Origin: Rhodospirillales bacterium
GTDB taxonomy: Bacteria > Pseudomonadota > Alphaproteobacteria > Rhodospirillales > UBA2165
Length of the DNA stretch: 64,000 nt
Assembly (NCBI GenBank): GCA_022823235.1
Contig: JAJDXO010000057.1
Coordinates: forward strand, 51,304-115,303
Direction of reading: 5' to 3'
Position 1 is the stretch's first letter, and each line of letters starts with the position of its first letter. The translations under genes and the position numbers were made by a program. The notes below the pieces were generated by a model that was given only the letters and a program-made list of their open reading frames with translations, was not told the origin of the DNA and ran no database searches. Positions 1 to 8,487 of this stretch are shown piece after piece.

Positions 1-1
1 T

Positions 2-856
2 CTCGCCAAATTCCTGGGTGTCGATACACGCGCCGCCTATCACGGCATATCGCGCGCCAGTCTCGATGCCGCGGTCAAGGAGCAAGAACTCGATCTGCTT
101 CGGGATCGATTGCGGGAGATCGTGCCGGATCTCAGCCAACAATATACCGGCGGACAGGATGCGGAGGAGTACCGGCGCTACTGGGAAATCAAGCTCCGCA
201 GCCTGCATGCGTTTCAGGTCCATGGAATCCTGGACGCTCTGGACACGATCGGCGGCGGACCCCTTGATATCGTGGACATAGGTGATTCGTCGGGAAATCA
301 CGGCAAATATGTCAAGGCTCTCTCGGGGGACAGCCGCGTTGCAAGCTTTACCAGTGTAAACGTCGACCCGGCGGCCGTAGAGAAGATCAAGCGGCAAGGC
401 GGCGACGCCTACCTGGCCAGGGCCGAAGAGTTCGACTATTCCGCCGTGCCGTCCGACCTGTATCTGTGCCTTGAGACGTTGGAGCATCTGACGGACCCGA
501 CGCGGTTTCTTCACAAATTGGCGGAGGAAGGAGTGGCGGATCATTTGCTCATAACCGTTCCTTACCGCCGCCAGAGCCGTTTCGGCGGCAGCCTGCTGGA
601 CCAGATCGATACCGATCCGGCTGCGGCCTTAACTCCCGAAAGCACTCATATATTCGAACTTTCCCCAACGGATTGGCGGCGGCTAACCAGGTTTGCCGGC
701 TACCGCACGGTTTTCGAACGCATTTATCTGCAGTACCCGCGCCGCGGGTTGATGCGGGTAACGGCGCCGGTGTGGAGAAAATTGGATTTCGAGGGTTTTC
801 TTATGCTTCTGCTCGCCCGCGACCTCCGCGTCGCGAAACGATACACCGGGTGGTAG
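2..856 (+). CDS. Class I SAM-dependent methyltransferase, 5'-truncated by the window edge
   Basis: The reading frame is already open at base 2 (LAKFLGVDTRAAYHG...), so the true start lies upstream; a TTG near 110 is internal. The visible 284 residues contain a Rossmann methyltransferase core: a glycine-rich motif I variant (VDIGDSSGNHGKYV), a valine/aspartate strand (SVNVDPAAVEKI) and a motif-IV-like segment (LYLCLETLEHLTDP). The acceptor cannot be read from sequence, but the following genes are glycan enzymes, so a sugar or glycan substrate is likely. It ends TGG TAG and the next gene starts 7 bases later, its Shine-Dalgarno AGGAGG overlapping this stop. Motif I is atypical (DSSG rather than GxGxG), so SAM binding is probable rather than certain. 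Confidence 0.75.
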   Translation, partial: LAKFLGVDTRAAYHGISRASLDAAVKEQELDLLRDRLREIVPDLSQQYTGGQDAEEYRRYWEIKLRSLHAFQVHGILDALDTIGGGPLDIVDIGDSSGNHGKYVKALSGDSRVASFTSVNVDPAAVEKIKRQGGDAYLARAEEFDYSAVPSDLYLCLETLEHLTDPTRFLHKLAEEGVADHLLITVPYRRQSRFGGSLLDQIDTDPAAALTPESTHIFELSPTDWRRLTRFAGYRTVFERIYLQYPRRGLMRVTAPVWRKLDFEGFLMLLLARDLRVAKRYTGW

Positions 857-863
857 GAGGCGA

Positions 864-1907
864 ATGACCAAACTCCGGATCGGCATTGCGGGCTTCGGCG
901 TGGTCGGCAAAAGGCGGCGCACGTTCATAGACGCTCATCCCGATCTGACGACCGTCGCCGTCTGCGACCGCACGTTCGGGCGCGAGCAGACGGCGGAGGA
1001 CGGCCTCGATTGCTTTTCGGACTACCGGCGGCTGCTGGACAAGGAACTCGATGCCCTGTTCATCTGCATGACGAACGACATGGCGGCCGAAGTGACCATT
1101 GCCGGCCTGGAACGCGGCCTGAACGTGTTCTGCGAAAAACCGCCGGGCCGCGACCTTGAGGATATCGCAAGGGTAATTGCCGTCGAGAGAAACCGCCCCG
1201 GGCAAAAATTGATGTACGGCTTCAATCACCGCCACCACGATTCGGTGCGCGATGCCCTCGAACTCGTACGGTCCAATGACCTCGGCAGGATCATCAACCT
1301 GCGGGGCGTCTACGGAAAATCGAAAATTATCAATTTTGAAACCGATTGGCGCACGCAGAGATCGATCGCGGGCGGCGGCATTTTGCTCGACCAGGGCATT
1401 CACATGGTCGACTTGCTGCGGTTGTTTGCCGGGGAGTTCATGGACGTCAAAAGCTTCGTTTCAAACGGTCACTGGGGCCACGATGTCGAGGACAACGCCT
1501 ATGCGCTGTTGCGCACGGGTGACGGCGTGGTCGCCATGCTGCACTCCTCGGCCACCCAATGGCAGCACAGATTCAGCCTGGAGATCACTCTGGAGCACGG
1601 CGCGATCATCCTGTCCGGCCTCCTGACAAGTTCCAAGAGCTACGGCGCGGAAACCCTGACCGTCTTCAACAAGACCCCGGCCGATCAAGGGGACCCCGAA
1701 GGCATAACCACGGCCTACGATACCGACCCGTCCTGGGCGGCGGAAATATCCGACTTTGCCGATGCCGTGCTGAATGATGCGCCGATGAAGTTCGGAACGT
1801 CGCACGACGCCTGGGAAACCATGAAACTGGTGAGCCGAATCTACTGTGCGGACCCCGAGTGGAAACAACGCTGGAATTTGACCGACGATGCAACCCTGCC
1901 AGGCTGA
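864..1907 (+). CDS. Gfo/Idh/MocA family oxidoreductase
   Basis: 347 residues, a usual length for this family of NAD(P)-dependent sugar or inositol oxidoreductases. The N-terminal Rossmann fold has GIAGFGVVGKRR (residues 8-19). The family-defining EKP motif is at residues 91-93 (CEKPPG), and the second domain has GGGILLDQGIHMVDLL, containing the conserved His/Asp pair. The ATG at 864 has a strong AGGAGG at 855-860. In the glycan locus it probably oxidises or isomerises a nucleotide sugar. Its last 34 codons and stop (1803-1907) recur at 2775-2879, after the next gene, in about 89% identical form, so this gene's 3' end marks one side of a recombination event. Confidence 0.88.
   Translation: MTKLRIGIAGFGVVGKRRRTFIDAHPDLTTVAVCDRTFGREQTAEDGLDCFSDYRRLLDKELDALFICMTNDMAAEVTIAGLERGLNVFCEKPPGRDLEDIARVIAVERNRPGQKLMYGFNHRHHDSVRDALELVRSNDLGRIINLRGVYGKSKIINFETDWRTQRSIAGGGILLDQGIHMVDLLRLFAGEFMDVKSFVSNGHWGHDVEDNAYALLRTGDGVVAMLHSSATQWQHRFSLEITLEHGAIILSGLLTSSKSYGAETLTVFNKTPADQGDPEGITTAYDTDPSWAAEISDFADAVLNDAPMKFGTSHDAWETMKLVSRIYCADPEWKQRWNLTDDATLPG
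1803..1907 (+). repeat. 105-bp direct repeat, left copy (3' end of the Gfo/Idh gene)
   Basis: Starts at codon CAC and runs through the TGA stop of the oxidoreductase (HDAWETMKLVSRIY... to LPG-stop). It matches 2775-2879 with 12 differences in 105 bases by hand alignment. About half of the differing codons are synonymous, so both copies spent time under coding constraint or come from related genes. Confidence 0.93.
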
Positions 1908-1909
1908 CC

Positions 1910-1927
1910 CAGGGTCCGGACTCGATT
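1910..1927 (+). repeat. 18-bp box CAGGGTCCGGACTCGATT
   Basis: Lies between the stop of the Gfo/Idh gene (1907) and the ATG at 1930. Identical to 54538-54555 and one base different from the boxes at 21357-21374 and 42578-42595 (opposite strand). The centre GGTCCGGACT is nearly palindromic. Here it is not in contact with a TAG stop, unlike the minus-strand copies. Confidence 0.85.
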
Positions 1928-1929
1928 AG

Positions 1930-2796
1930 ATGCCAACAACCAAGAAGGACGTCCAGCGGTTCTGGGGGCGCTTCACGACTCCTTCAACGCGGGGGCCGGG
2001 GACGGGCCCGGCCGCGACGATTTGCTCCAGGGCCTCGACGACCTGGGAGATGCCCCTGCGGGCGCTCGAGGGTCTGCGGGTTCTGGAAGTGGGCTCGGGC
2101 GCCGGCGGCCATTCCGCCCTGTTCGCCCGCCGCGGGGCGCGGGTGACGGCGGTGGATTTGACGGCGGCGCGGTCGCGCGCCACCCGGGACAAGTTTCGGC
2201 TTCTGGGCGAGTCGGCCTCGGGCTGCCTGGCGCTGCAGGCGGACGGGGAGCGGCTGCCTTTCGCGGAAGACAGCTTCGACATCGTCTATTCCAACGGCGT
2301 CCTGCACCACACGCCGGACACGGAAGCCGCCGTCGCCGAAGTCCTCCGCGTCCTCAAGCCCGGGGGAAGGGCCGTGGTCATGCTCTACTGCAAGTCCTCC
2401 TGGCACTACTGGATCAACATGTGGCTCTGCGTCGGCGTGCTCCAGGGCAAGGCGTTCCGGGATCGCCACTGGCTGGGCAAGGCGACCGAGTGGGGCGGCG
2501 GCCACGCCCAGACGGTCGAGAACCCCGTCACCCGCTGCTACACCGCCGCCGGCCTCCGCCGGCTGTTCGCGGGCTTCGCCGGGCTGAGCCTGCGCAAGGG
2601 CGAGTTCTACTTCTACCTGGTGCCGAAGCTCGGCCGGTTGTACCGGCGCTGGCAGGTGCGCCGCTACGGCACCCACCCGGGGGGCGTGCTGGTCTATGGG
2701 GAGCCGTGGCCGATCCAGTCGCCCCTGGAGCGCTTTCTCGGCCCGGTCATGGGCTGGGCCTGGTTCATCACCGCCACGAAGCCTGGGAAACCATGA
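1930..2796 (+). CDS. Class I SAM-dependent methyltransferase, inserted gene
   Basis: 288 residues with motif I LEVGSGAGG at about 52-60, the acidic strand TAVDL near 73-77, and the post-II segment YSNGVLHHTPDTEAAVAEVLRVLKPGG, all Methyltransf_11-like. The C-terminal half (HYWINMWLCVGVLQGKAFRD..., YGEPWPIQSPLERFLGP) suggests a membrane-associated or lipid-linked substrate, by inference only. Composition differs from its neighbours: a hand count gives 47 G/C of 60 at 2101-2160 against 34 of 60 at 1201-1260 in the preceding gene. The last codons (KPGKP-stop) are read out of frame from the duplicated oxidoreductase end, so the C-terminus is a junction product. Residues about 15-40 look out of frame (see findings). 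Confidence 0.82.
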   Translation: MPTTKKDVQRFWGRFTTPSTRGPGTGPAATICSRASTTWEMPLRALEGLRVLEVGSGAGGHSALFARRGARVTAVDLTAARSRATRDKFRLLGESASGCLALQADGERLPFAEDSFDIVYSNGVLHHTPDTEAAVAEVLRVLKPGGRAVVMLYCKSSWHYWINMWLCVGVLQGKAFRDRHWLGKATEWGGGHAQTVENPVTRCYTAAGLRRLFAGFAGLSLRKGEFYFYLVPKLGRLYRRWQVRRYGTHPGGVLVYGEPWPIQSPLERFLGPVMGWAWFITATKPGKP

Positions 2797-2879
2797 AACT
2801 GGTGAGCCGTATCTACCGTGCGGACCCCGAATGGAAACGGCGCTGGAACCTGACCGGCCATGCGACCTTGCCAGGCTGA
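2775..2879 (+). repeat. 105-bp direct repeat, right copy (orphan Gfo/Idh 3' end)
   Basis: Encodes, in a different frame from the methyltransferase, HEAWETMKLVSRIYRADPEW... ending LPG-stop, the C-terminus of a Gfo/Idh protein with no body attached. It is either the scar of the recombination that brought in the methyltransferase or the remnant of a second, paralogous oxidoreductase. Confidence 0.93.
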
Positions 2880-2880
2880 T

Positions 2881-4797
2881 CTATTTCGACAAGCGGCGTT
2901 CCAGTTCGGCGATAACGGACGGCCCATCATAGACCGCCGTGTTGACCCCGGCGAAAACCGGTTCGAGAGAATTGATGACGGGCTTCAGGTACGATCCAAA
3001 TCGCACCTTTGAATAATCGACCTCGCGCGTCTCGGTGGCCGCATTCGGATTCTGCGACCGGGTCAGTCTCACGGTCGAGACCAGGAAATACCGGAACTTT
3101 AGCTGCTTGGCGCGCCGGACGTACTCCTCGATGGATATCGCCGGCGGACTGGACTGCCGCAGCCACCAATCGCCTTCATCGTCGAAATAGGTCCTGACGA
3201 CGTTTTGATGCGGGCAGTAGAACGAATGAAAATCCACCGTTGCCGAGTAATAGTATTCGCCGGGACGCAGATTTTGCTTGAGAAAGCCGCAGGTCAGGAA
3301 GTGGTTCAGCCTCATCGTGGGCGTATTGGATTGATATTCGGAAGGGCTCATGATCCCCAGGGCGACAGGCAGCCGGATCGCCGCGTAGGCGCCGATGAAC
3401 ATTCCCTGAACCGCCACGTAAACGAGAGCAACGGCCAGAAAAGCCGGCAACAGGACTTTCCGCCCCCGCATCAGGCCCCAAGCCCACGTCATGCCGTCGG
3501 CCGCCATCCCGGCGACGAACGGGAGCACCGGAATGAGAAATCGCACCTGTTGGGAAAACAGGAAAAACCAAAGCACGAAGTAAATTGCGGCGACAATTCC
3601 GGGGATCGCCCACCGCCGGCGCCCTTCCCGGTCAAGCAGGATCAAAGGGAACAGCGCGAGCAGATACGGTGCGCCGAGCATCATGCCGTCGAAATAATGC
3701 ATGGGGAATACGGACATCATCCAAGGCGCCAGCAGGAGGTCGAGCACGCTCCTGCCCGTGCCAAACGAATCCGCAACGCCCGAAAGTACATCCAGACCGC
3801 CGGGATTGAAGAGCGGGACGTACAGGGGATAGACGGGATTTCCGGTGATCACGGCGTTGCGCGCCAGGAACGGGAGCAGAACCGCAACGCCTCCGGCCGT
3901 CACGGCGGCGACGTCCAGCCAGCGCTTCCGCCGGCCCAATTCAACGAGAACGATGGGCGCGAAGGCGAGGGCAATCCCGAGACCTTGGTACTTGGTGAGA
4001 ATCGACCCGCCGAGCACCACGCCGAACAAAATCGACAGCCGCGCCTCCGGCGATTTCCGCAGGGCCAGATAGACCAGCATGGAGGAGACAGCGAACGCCG
4101 CGACGACCGGGTCCGTTTCCACTGTCGCCATTTGCCAAATGACGGCGCGAATACTCAGGAAGAATATTCCGGCGATGAGCGACGTGGCGGCGCTTGCCCC
4201 CAGCCGGCGCGCCACGAGGCCCGCGCCGACGGCAGCGGCGAGATCGAAAAAACCGTGAATAATCTGCGCGGCGCCAGGGCCTGCCAAGACCAGGGAATAT
4301 CGGGAAATATTGGTGCCGAAATTGGGAAAAAAGGATTGCGGCAAACGGTGTGCCCACGGGATATCGACAAATCCGCGCGCGACATCGATCGCCGGAATCG
4401 TCAGATGGTAGACCATGCTGTCGTAGTTGCTCGGCGGCGCAAGCCCTTGCAGCAAGGTGAAAACGACAACGACGCCGGCAACGGCGAGCAGGCCGAGCTG
4501 AAACGGTTCGCCGGCCGGGAAGCAGGATTTGACGATGAGACGCCAATTGATACGCCGCAGGCCCGGCACGGCGGCGGCCAACGCGACAATGGCCAGACCC
4601 CCCATGGACGGCAGGTCCAGACGCCATGAGGAAACCGCGAAAGTCCCAAAATAGAAGAGGATCGCTCCGGCGATAAACGAGAGCAGCAGATTTTCGTGGT
4701 CCGTCAACCTGCGCTCCCTGTCGAACCAGGCGAGCGCGGCGGCTCCAAGTCCGATCGCGGTCGCCAGATAGACCGCTGCGACGGCAAGATCAATCAT
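2881..4797 (-). CDS. Polytopic membrane glycosyltransferase, GT-C (PMT/ArnT-like) type
   Basis: 638 residues with about a dozen hydrophobic segments over residues 1-470 and a soluble C-terminal tail of about 170 residues. The first large loop has PPSNYDSMVYHLTIPAIDVARG, placing an acidic residue where GT-C enzymes keep the catalytic Asp of the first periplasmic loop. The family transfers a sugar from a polyprenyl-phosphate donor on the outer face of the inner membrane. A DPM-synthase-like gene at 8637 could supply such a donor. The start is 3 bases after the stop of the micro-ORF at 4801-4935, so the two are probably co-translated. It converges on the orphan repeat at 2879. The acceptor is unknown. 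Confidence 0.72.
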   Translation of the reverse strand: MIDLAVAAVYLATAIGLGAAALAWFDRERRLTDHENLLLSFIAGAILFYFGTFAVSSWRLDLPSMGGLAIVALAAAVPGLRRINWRLIVKSCFPAGEPFQLGLLAVAGVVVVFTLLQGLAPPSNYDSMVYHLTIPAIDVARGFVDIPWAHRLPQSFFPNFGTNISRYSLVLAGPGAAQIIHGFFDLAAAVGAGLVARRLGASAATSLIAGIFFLSIRAVIWQMATVETDPVVAAFAVSSMLVYLALRKSPEARLSILFGVVLGGSILTKYQGLGIALAFAPIVLVELGRRKRWLDVAAVTAGGVAVLLPFLARNAVITGNPVYPLYVPLFNPGGLDVLSGVADSFGTGRSVLDLLLAPWMMSVFPMHYFDGMMLGAPYLLALFPLILLDREGRRRWAIPGIVAAIYFVLWFFLFSQQVRFLIPVLPFVAGMAADGMTWAWGLMRGRKVLLPAFLAVALVYVAVQGMFIGAYAAIRLPVALGIMSPSEYQSNTPTMRLNHFLTCGFLKQNLRPGEYYYSATVDFHSFYCPHQNVVRTYFDDEGDWWLRQSSPPAISIEEYVRRAKQLKFRYFLVSTVRLTRSQNPNAATETREVDYSKVRFGSYLKPVINSLEPVFAGVNTAVYDGPSVIAELERRLSK

Positions 4798-4800
4798 CGA

Positions 4801-4935
4801 TCAGAAGAGAGACGGAAACAGGAAGGAACCGAAGCGGGCGAACTGGGTTTCGAAGTAACCCAGATTGACGAACAGATAGGAAGACAGGACGGCGGTCATC
4901 CAGGCAAGCACGGCCAAGGCTTTTGCGCTATCCAA
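4801..4935 (-). CDS. 44-residue membrane micro-protein upstream of the GT-C gene
   Basis: Begins at TTG (4935) with GGGAGGA about ten bases upstream and ends TGA at 4801, three bases before the ATG of the GT-C gene. It reads MDSAKALAVLAWMTAVLSSY followed by LFVNLGYFETQFARFGSFLF, a single hydrophobic helix with an aromatic-rich tail. The ribosome binding site, tight spacing and clean membrane profile support a real gene. The ATG further upstream is in another frame. No family is recognised; an accessory subunit of the glycosyltransferase is a reasonable guess. Confidence 0.55.
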   Translation of the reverse strand: MDSAKALAVLAWMTAVLSSYLFVNLGYFETQFARFGSFLFPSLF

Positions 4936-5089
4936 GTTTTCCGTCCTCCCGGAGACCGCGACGTTCAGGCTGCCGCATGATAACGATTGCCCCGCTCGAA
5001 GTTAAGCCCACCGGCTCGGCCCAATTGGAATTATTCACCGTCATCCGGCGGATCGCCGCGGTGAGTCGAAACAACATTAGCCACTCGGG

Positions 5090-6754
5090 ATGTTGAGTTC
5101 CGCAACCGGGACCATCGTCCGGCGGGCGCGCCGGATCGCGGCCGACCCGGTGCTGCGGCGATGGCTGGTCAGGCGGGCTTTGCGGCTTACGCCGGACGCC
5201 CCAAGCTACACGCCCCACCAACCGCCCTATCTGGCGGACCGCCTCCCGATTCGCACAGAGCCTCCCGACCCCTCACCGCCATTCCCGGAACTGTCGCCGG
5301 CCGTCCCGGCGGCGTCATTGAAGCTGTGTCTGGCAAGCCGGTCCATCGAGCTGGAACCCGGCGACGAGAAACAACTTTTCGAACGCCGATTTTCCGATCT
5401 GGAAGATCATCTGGCTTTGCACCGTTTCTCCTGGCTGCCCTTGGCCGAGAGCATGGACCCCGCCTGGGTGAGCGCGATATTCGGCGTCTGGCGGGAGTTC
5501 ATCCGGCGTTCGAGCGATCCTTGGATCTGGCATCCCTATACGGCCGCGGAGCGCGCCGTGAATTTACTGGCGTTCGGCCGGGCCCAAGGCCTCCCCGCCC
5601 CCCTGGCCGACACCCTGGACCTGCTCGCGGATCATGCCCAGCGAATCGGTAACGCGCTCGAGTATTTCGGCCAACACAACACATCAAACCACTTGGCGAA
5701 CAACGGGCGCGGACTGTATCTGCTGGGTCTTGAACTCGGTCTCGCCGAGGCCCGGGAGGCCGGCTGCATCATTCTCATGAAGGAAGCGGAACGCTTGTTC
5801 ATGCCGTCGGGGGTCCTGCGGGAAGGATCCAGCCACTACCATCTGCTTCTGGCCCGCAACTATTTTCAGGTCGCCAACGCCGCCGCGGCCCGAAACCGCC
5901 CGGAGGCGGCCGGCCTTTCGGCGACCGCCGAGAGATCGCTGCAAGCCGCCCGGGCGCTCGTTCTTCCGGGCGGGTTGCCGTTGATCGGTGACATTTCGCC
6001 CGATTGTCCGCCATCGGGCCTGATGGCGGCGCTCCCCGACCGGCCGCCCGCACCGCCGGACATGTTGGACCGAATGGCCTCGGACGGCTGGCTCCGGTTT
6101 GCCGGCGGCTCGTGGACCGGCCTCTGGTACGTGCCGCCCGACGGCTGGCCACCCATGCCCGGACACGGCCACAACGACTGCGGATCGTTCGAGTTGCATT
6201 TCGGCGACGAGCCAATATTCGTCGACCCGGGCCGGGGGCGATATGGGGAATCCGGAGACGCCGCCCATTACCGGTCGGGCGCCTCGCACAATGGCATAAG
6301 CATCGACGGCATCGATGCCTACCCCGCCAACAAGCCCTATTATTCGGAAGAATTTCGCCGGACCGTTTGCGGCCGGCCGCCGGTGCTTTCCCGTACGGCC
6401 AACAGGGTCAGCCTGCGGTTCGAAGGATTCAGGCGGCGGCGCGGTCTGGGCGCCGTGGAGCGGCATTGGCGGTTTGCCGGACCCGATGTCGTGATCGCCG
6501 ATTCCATTGAAGGTTCGGGCACACACAAAATCACCCGCCGAATCGCCACGCCGTTGGCGGCGGAACTCGCCGGCAATGGGGTCAGGTTGTCATCTTCCGC
6601 CGGCAATTGGTCCGTCGGTGCGCCGGGCGACGTGTCTCTCAGGCCCATCACGAGATGGCACGCCTATGGCCACGGGACGCCGATTTCCCAAATTGTAATC
6701 GAGGAGACGGCGGCGCTTCCGTGGCGGGGCGAGATACGGGTCCGGGCCACATGA
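5090..6754 (+). CDS. Heparinase II/III family protein
   Basis: 554 residues. The N-terminal two thirds (about 90-330) is helical and Trp/Arg-rich, as in the alpha/alpha toroid of polysaccharide lyases. The C-terminal third matches the heparinase II/III beta-sandwich: GHGHNDCGSFELHFG near 357-371, FVDPGRGRYGE, and ASHNGISIDGIDAYP. The His/Asn-His/Tyr residues in these motifs are those used for metal binding and uronate lyase chemistry. Proteins of this type are common in bacterial capsule loci, where they probably trim or remodel the glycan. No signal peptide is evident, so action may be cytoplasmic. The last codon overlaps the next start (ATGA). Substrate unknown. Confidence 0.82.
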   Translation: MLSSATGTIVRRARRIAADPVLRRWLVRRALRLTPDAPSYTPHQPPYLADRLPIRTEPPDPSPPFPELSPAVPAASLKLCLASRSIELEPGDEKQLFERRFSDLEDHLALHRFSWLPLAESMDPAWVSAIFGVWREFIRRSSDPWIWHPYTAAERAVNLLAFGRAQGLPAPLADTLDLLADHAQRIGNALEYFGQHNTSNHLANNGRGLYLLGLELGLAEAREAGCIILMKEAERLFMPSGVLREGSSHYHLLLARNYFQVANAAAARNRPEAAGLSATAERSLQAARALVLPGGLPLIGDISPDCPPSGLMAALPDRPPAPPDMLDRMASDGWLRFAGGSWTGLWYVPPDGWPPMPGHGHNDCGSFELHFGDEPIFVDPGRGRYGESGDAAHYRSGASHNGISIDGIDAYPANKPYYSEEFRRTVCGRPPVLSRTANRVSLRFEGFRRRRGLGAVERHWRFAGPDVVIADSIEGSGTHKITRRIATPLAAELAGNGVRLSSSAGNWSVGAPGDVSLRPITRWHAYGHGTPISQIVIEETAALPWRGEIRVRAT

Positions 6755-7689
6755 GCCGCGCGCCATCCCGGTCCGGCAAGGCCCGCTTCGGGGACGTAAG
6801 CGTCGTGATCCCGGCGCACCGTGCCGCCGGCACCGTCGGGCGGGCGATACACAGCGTCGCCGCCGGCACGGTTCAACCCAAGGAAATAATCGTCGTAAAC
6901 GATGGGGATGATCAGGACACCGCCGCCGCCGCGGAGGAAGCCTCGAGCGCCCTGACAAGCATCAAAGTGGCGGTCGTCGGCCAACCCCGGGCCGGCGCGG
7001 GCGCCGCCCGCAACCGCGGCCTTTCCGGCGCCACGGGCGAATTTGTCGCCTTTCTGGATGCCGACGACGAGTGGATGCCCGGCAAACTCGAACGCAGCAT
7101 GGAGTGGCTGGCTCGGGGCGATCTGGATTTGGTGGCCCACGATTACGTCCGGGTGGACGGGGACGACGAGCGGGTCGTTTCCTGCGCCAGGCATTTTCGG
7201 GGCGGTGAAGACCCTTACGTCTCGCTTTACAAGCGGGGCTATATCGCGACGAGCACGGTTGTCGCGCGGCGGCAATCATTGGTGCGGGCCGGCGGATTCG
7301 ACACCACGCTTCAAAATGCCCAGGATTTCGAGCTGTGGCTCCGGTTGCTGGCGAAAAACCGTGTCGCCTACGCCGTCTTCGACGAACCCCTGCTCCGCTA
7401 CCATGTCTCGCCGTCGGGCATCACCAGCCATACGGACCGACGCTTGGCCTGCTGCCTCACCGTTGCCCGGCGTCATTATCCCAGCGTTGCGCTCCATAGT
7501 GCTTTTCCCCTCCTGACACTATGGTACCGGATTGCCGCGGTCCATAAGGAAGCGATGGGCGCACACCTGCGGAAGTCGAACTGGATGAGGCTTCTGCGGA
7601 CCGCTGCCGGGTTTCCGATTGCCCTGGCAACGCTGACATTCGTCACCCGAAGATTGCGGCGCGCTCCGAAAAAGACGGGAACAAGATGA
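6751..7689 (+). CDS. Glycosyltransferase family 2
   Basis: 312 residues from the ATG that overlaps the heparinase stop (ATGA). A GT-A fold is shown by VSVVIPAHRAAGTVGRAIHSV near the start, IIVVNDGDDQDT, ARNRGLSGATGEFVAFLDADDEWMPGK (the DxD nucleotide-sugar site, about residue 102), and QDFELWLRLLAKNRV, the usual catalytic-base segment. The frame is open upstream of 6751 but would run deep into the heparinase gene, so the overlap start is preferred. It should transfer a sugar from an NDP-sugar to the growing glycan at the inner face of the membrane. Donor and linkage cannot be read. Confidence 0.85.
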   Translation: MSRAPSRSGKARFGDVSVVIPAHRAAGTVGRAIHSVAAGTVQPKEIIVVNDGDDQDTAAAAEEASSALTSIKVAVVGQPRAGAGAARNRGLSGATGEFVAFLDADDEWMPGKLERSMEWLARGDLDLVAHDYVRVDGDDERVVSCARHFRGGEDPYVSLYKRGYIATSTVVARRQSLVRAGGFDTTLQNAQDFELWLRLLAKNRVAYAVFDEPLLRYHVSPSGITSHTDRRLACCLTVARRHYPSVALHSAFPLLTLWYRIAAVHKEAMGAHLRKSNWMRLLRTAAGFPIALATLTFVTRRLRRAPKKTGTR

Positions 7690-7767
7690 AACCGTGCCGG
7701 CGCGGGCCGGGTATCCGGCCGCATCCTCTTGGGCCGCCAATCACCATACCTGCCGGAGTCCACTGAA

Positions 7768-8487
7768 ATGTCCGAGTCCCCGGACGAAATTTACAGCGGC
7801 TCGGATCTCGAGACGCTTGCGGCTACTCCCCGCTACCAGAGCTGGATATTTGAACGGATCCAGCCCCATTTGAGCGGGACCGTCGCCGAATTCGGCGCGG
7901 GGATCGGCACCTTCTCAAATCTCATACTGCCGCATTGTGAAACGCTTCACCTGATAGAACCCTCGCCACCCCTGTTCAAGAGGCTGGAAATGCGTTTCGC
8001 CGCCGATCAACGGGTTTCCGTTTCACCGGATACCATTGAGCGATATCTCACCGCCCCCGGCCGTCCCCGATTCGATGCGGTGGTCATGGTCAATGTTCTC
8101 GAGCACATTCAAGACGATGCAGCCTGTCTCGCCCAACTGCACGGGGCAATTCATCCCGGCGGTAAGCTGTTGCTTTACGTCCCGGCCATGGCGTTTCTTT
8201 TCAGCAAGCTTGACCGGGAATTCGGCCACTTCCGGCGCTACACCAAGCCGGCCCTTCACCGCAGGCTGGCCGATGCCGGGTTCATCATCGAACACATCGG
8301 CTACATGGATTTGCTTGGCATCGCACCATGGTATTTGGTGAATACACTCGGCGGCGCCACGGGGTTCAATCCGTTCCTCGTCCGATTATATGACGTGGTC
8401 GGCATTCCCCTGACCCGGCTTGCGGAGCGCCTGATTCCAGCGCCGGTCGGAAAAAACCTCATTGCCGTGGCTGCAAAATCATCCTAA
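7768..8487 (+). CDS. Class I SAM-dependent methyltransferase
   Basis: 239 residues from ATG 7768, with GGAG about ten bases upstream; an in-frame TTG at 7729 is less likely. Motif I is VAEFGAGIGTFSNLILPH near 38-55, followed by LHLIEPSPPLFKRLE, the ligand-binding acidic strand, and VVMVNVLEHIQDDAACLAQLHGAIHPGGKLLLYVPA (motifs IV-VI). The C-terminal half has GHFRRYTKPALHRRLADAGF, frequent in methyltransferases sitting beside GT2 enzymes in glycan loci. It is followed by a DPM-like GT2 and probably decorates the glycan or its lipid carrier. Substrate not known. Confidence 0.83.
   Translation: MSESPDEIYSGSDLETLAATPRYQSWIFERIQPHLSGTVAEFGAGIGTFSNLILPHCETLHLIEPSPPLFKRLEMRFAADQRVSVSPDTIERYLTAPGRPRFDAVVMVNVLEHIQDDAACLAQLHGAIHPGGKLLLYVPAMAFLFSKLDREFGHFRRYTKPALHRRLADAGFIIEHIGYMDLLGIAPWYLVNTLGGATGFNPFLVRLYDVVGIPLTRLAERLIPAPVGKNLIAVAAKSS

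Noticed and set aside
110..112. TTG as the start of the first methyltransferase
   Set aside because: The frame is open with plausible protein sequence back to base 2 and there is no ribosome site, so the gene is truncated by the window.
2022..2879. 285-codon plus-strand frame ending in the Gfo/Idh C-terminus
   Set aside because: Not accepted as a gene: only its last 34 codons are protein-like, as the orphan 3' end, and the rest is out of frame with the methyltransferase except perhaps for about 25 codons near 1970-2050.
3205..4629. 474-codon plus-strand open frame
   Set aside because: Antisense to the GT-C membrane protein; the translation is Arg/Gln/Glu-rich low-complexity text typical of the complement of a GC-rich membrane gene.
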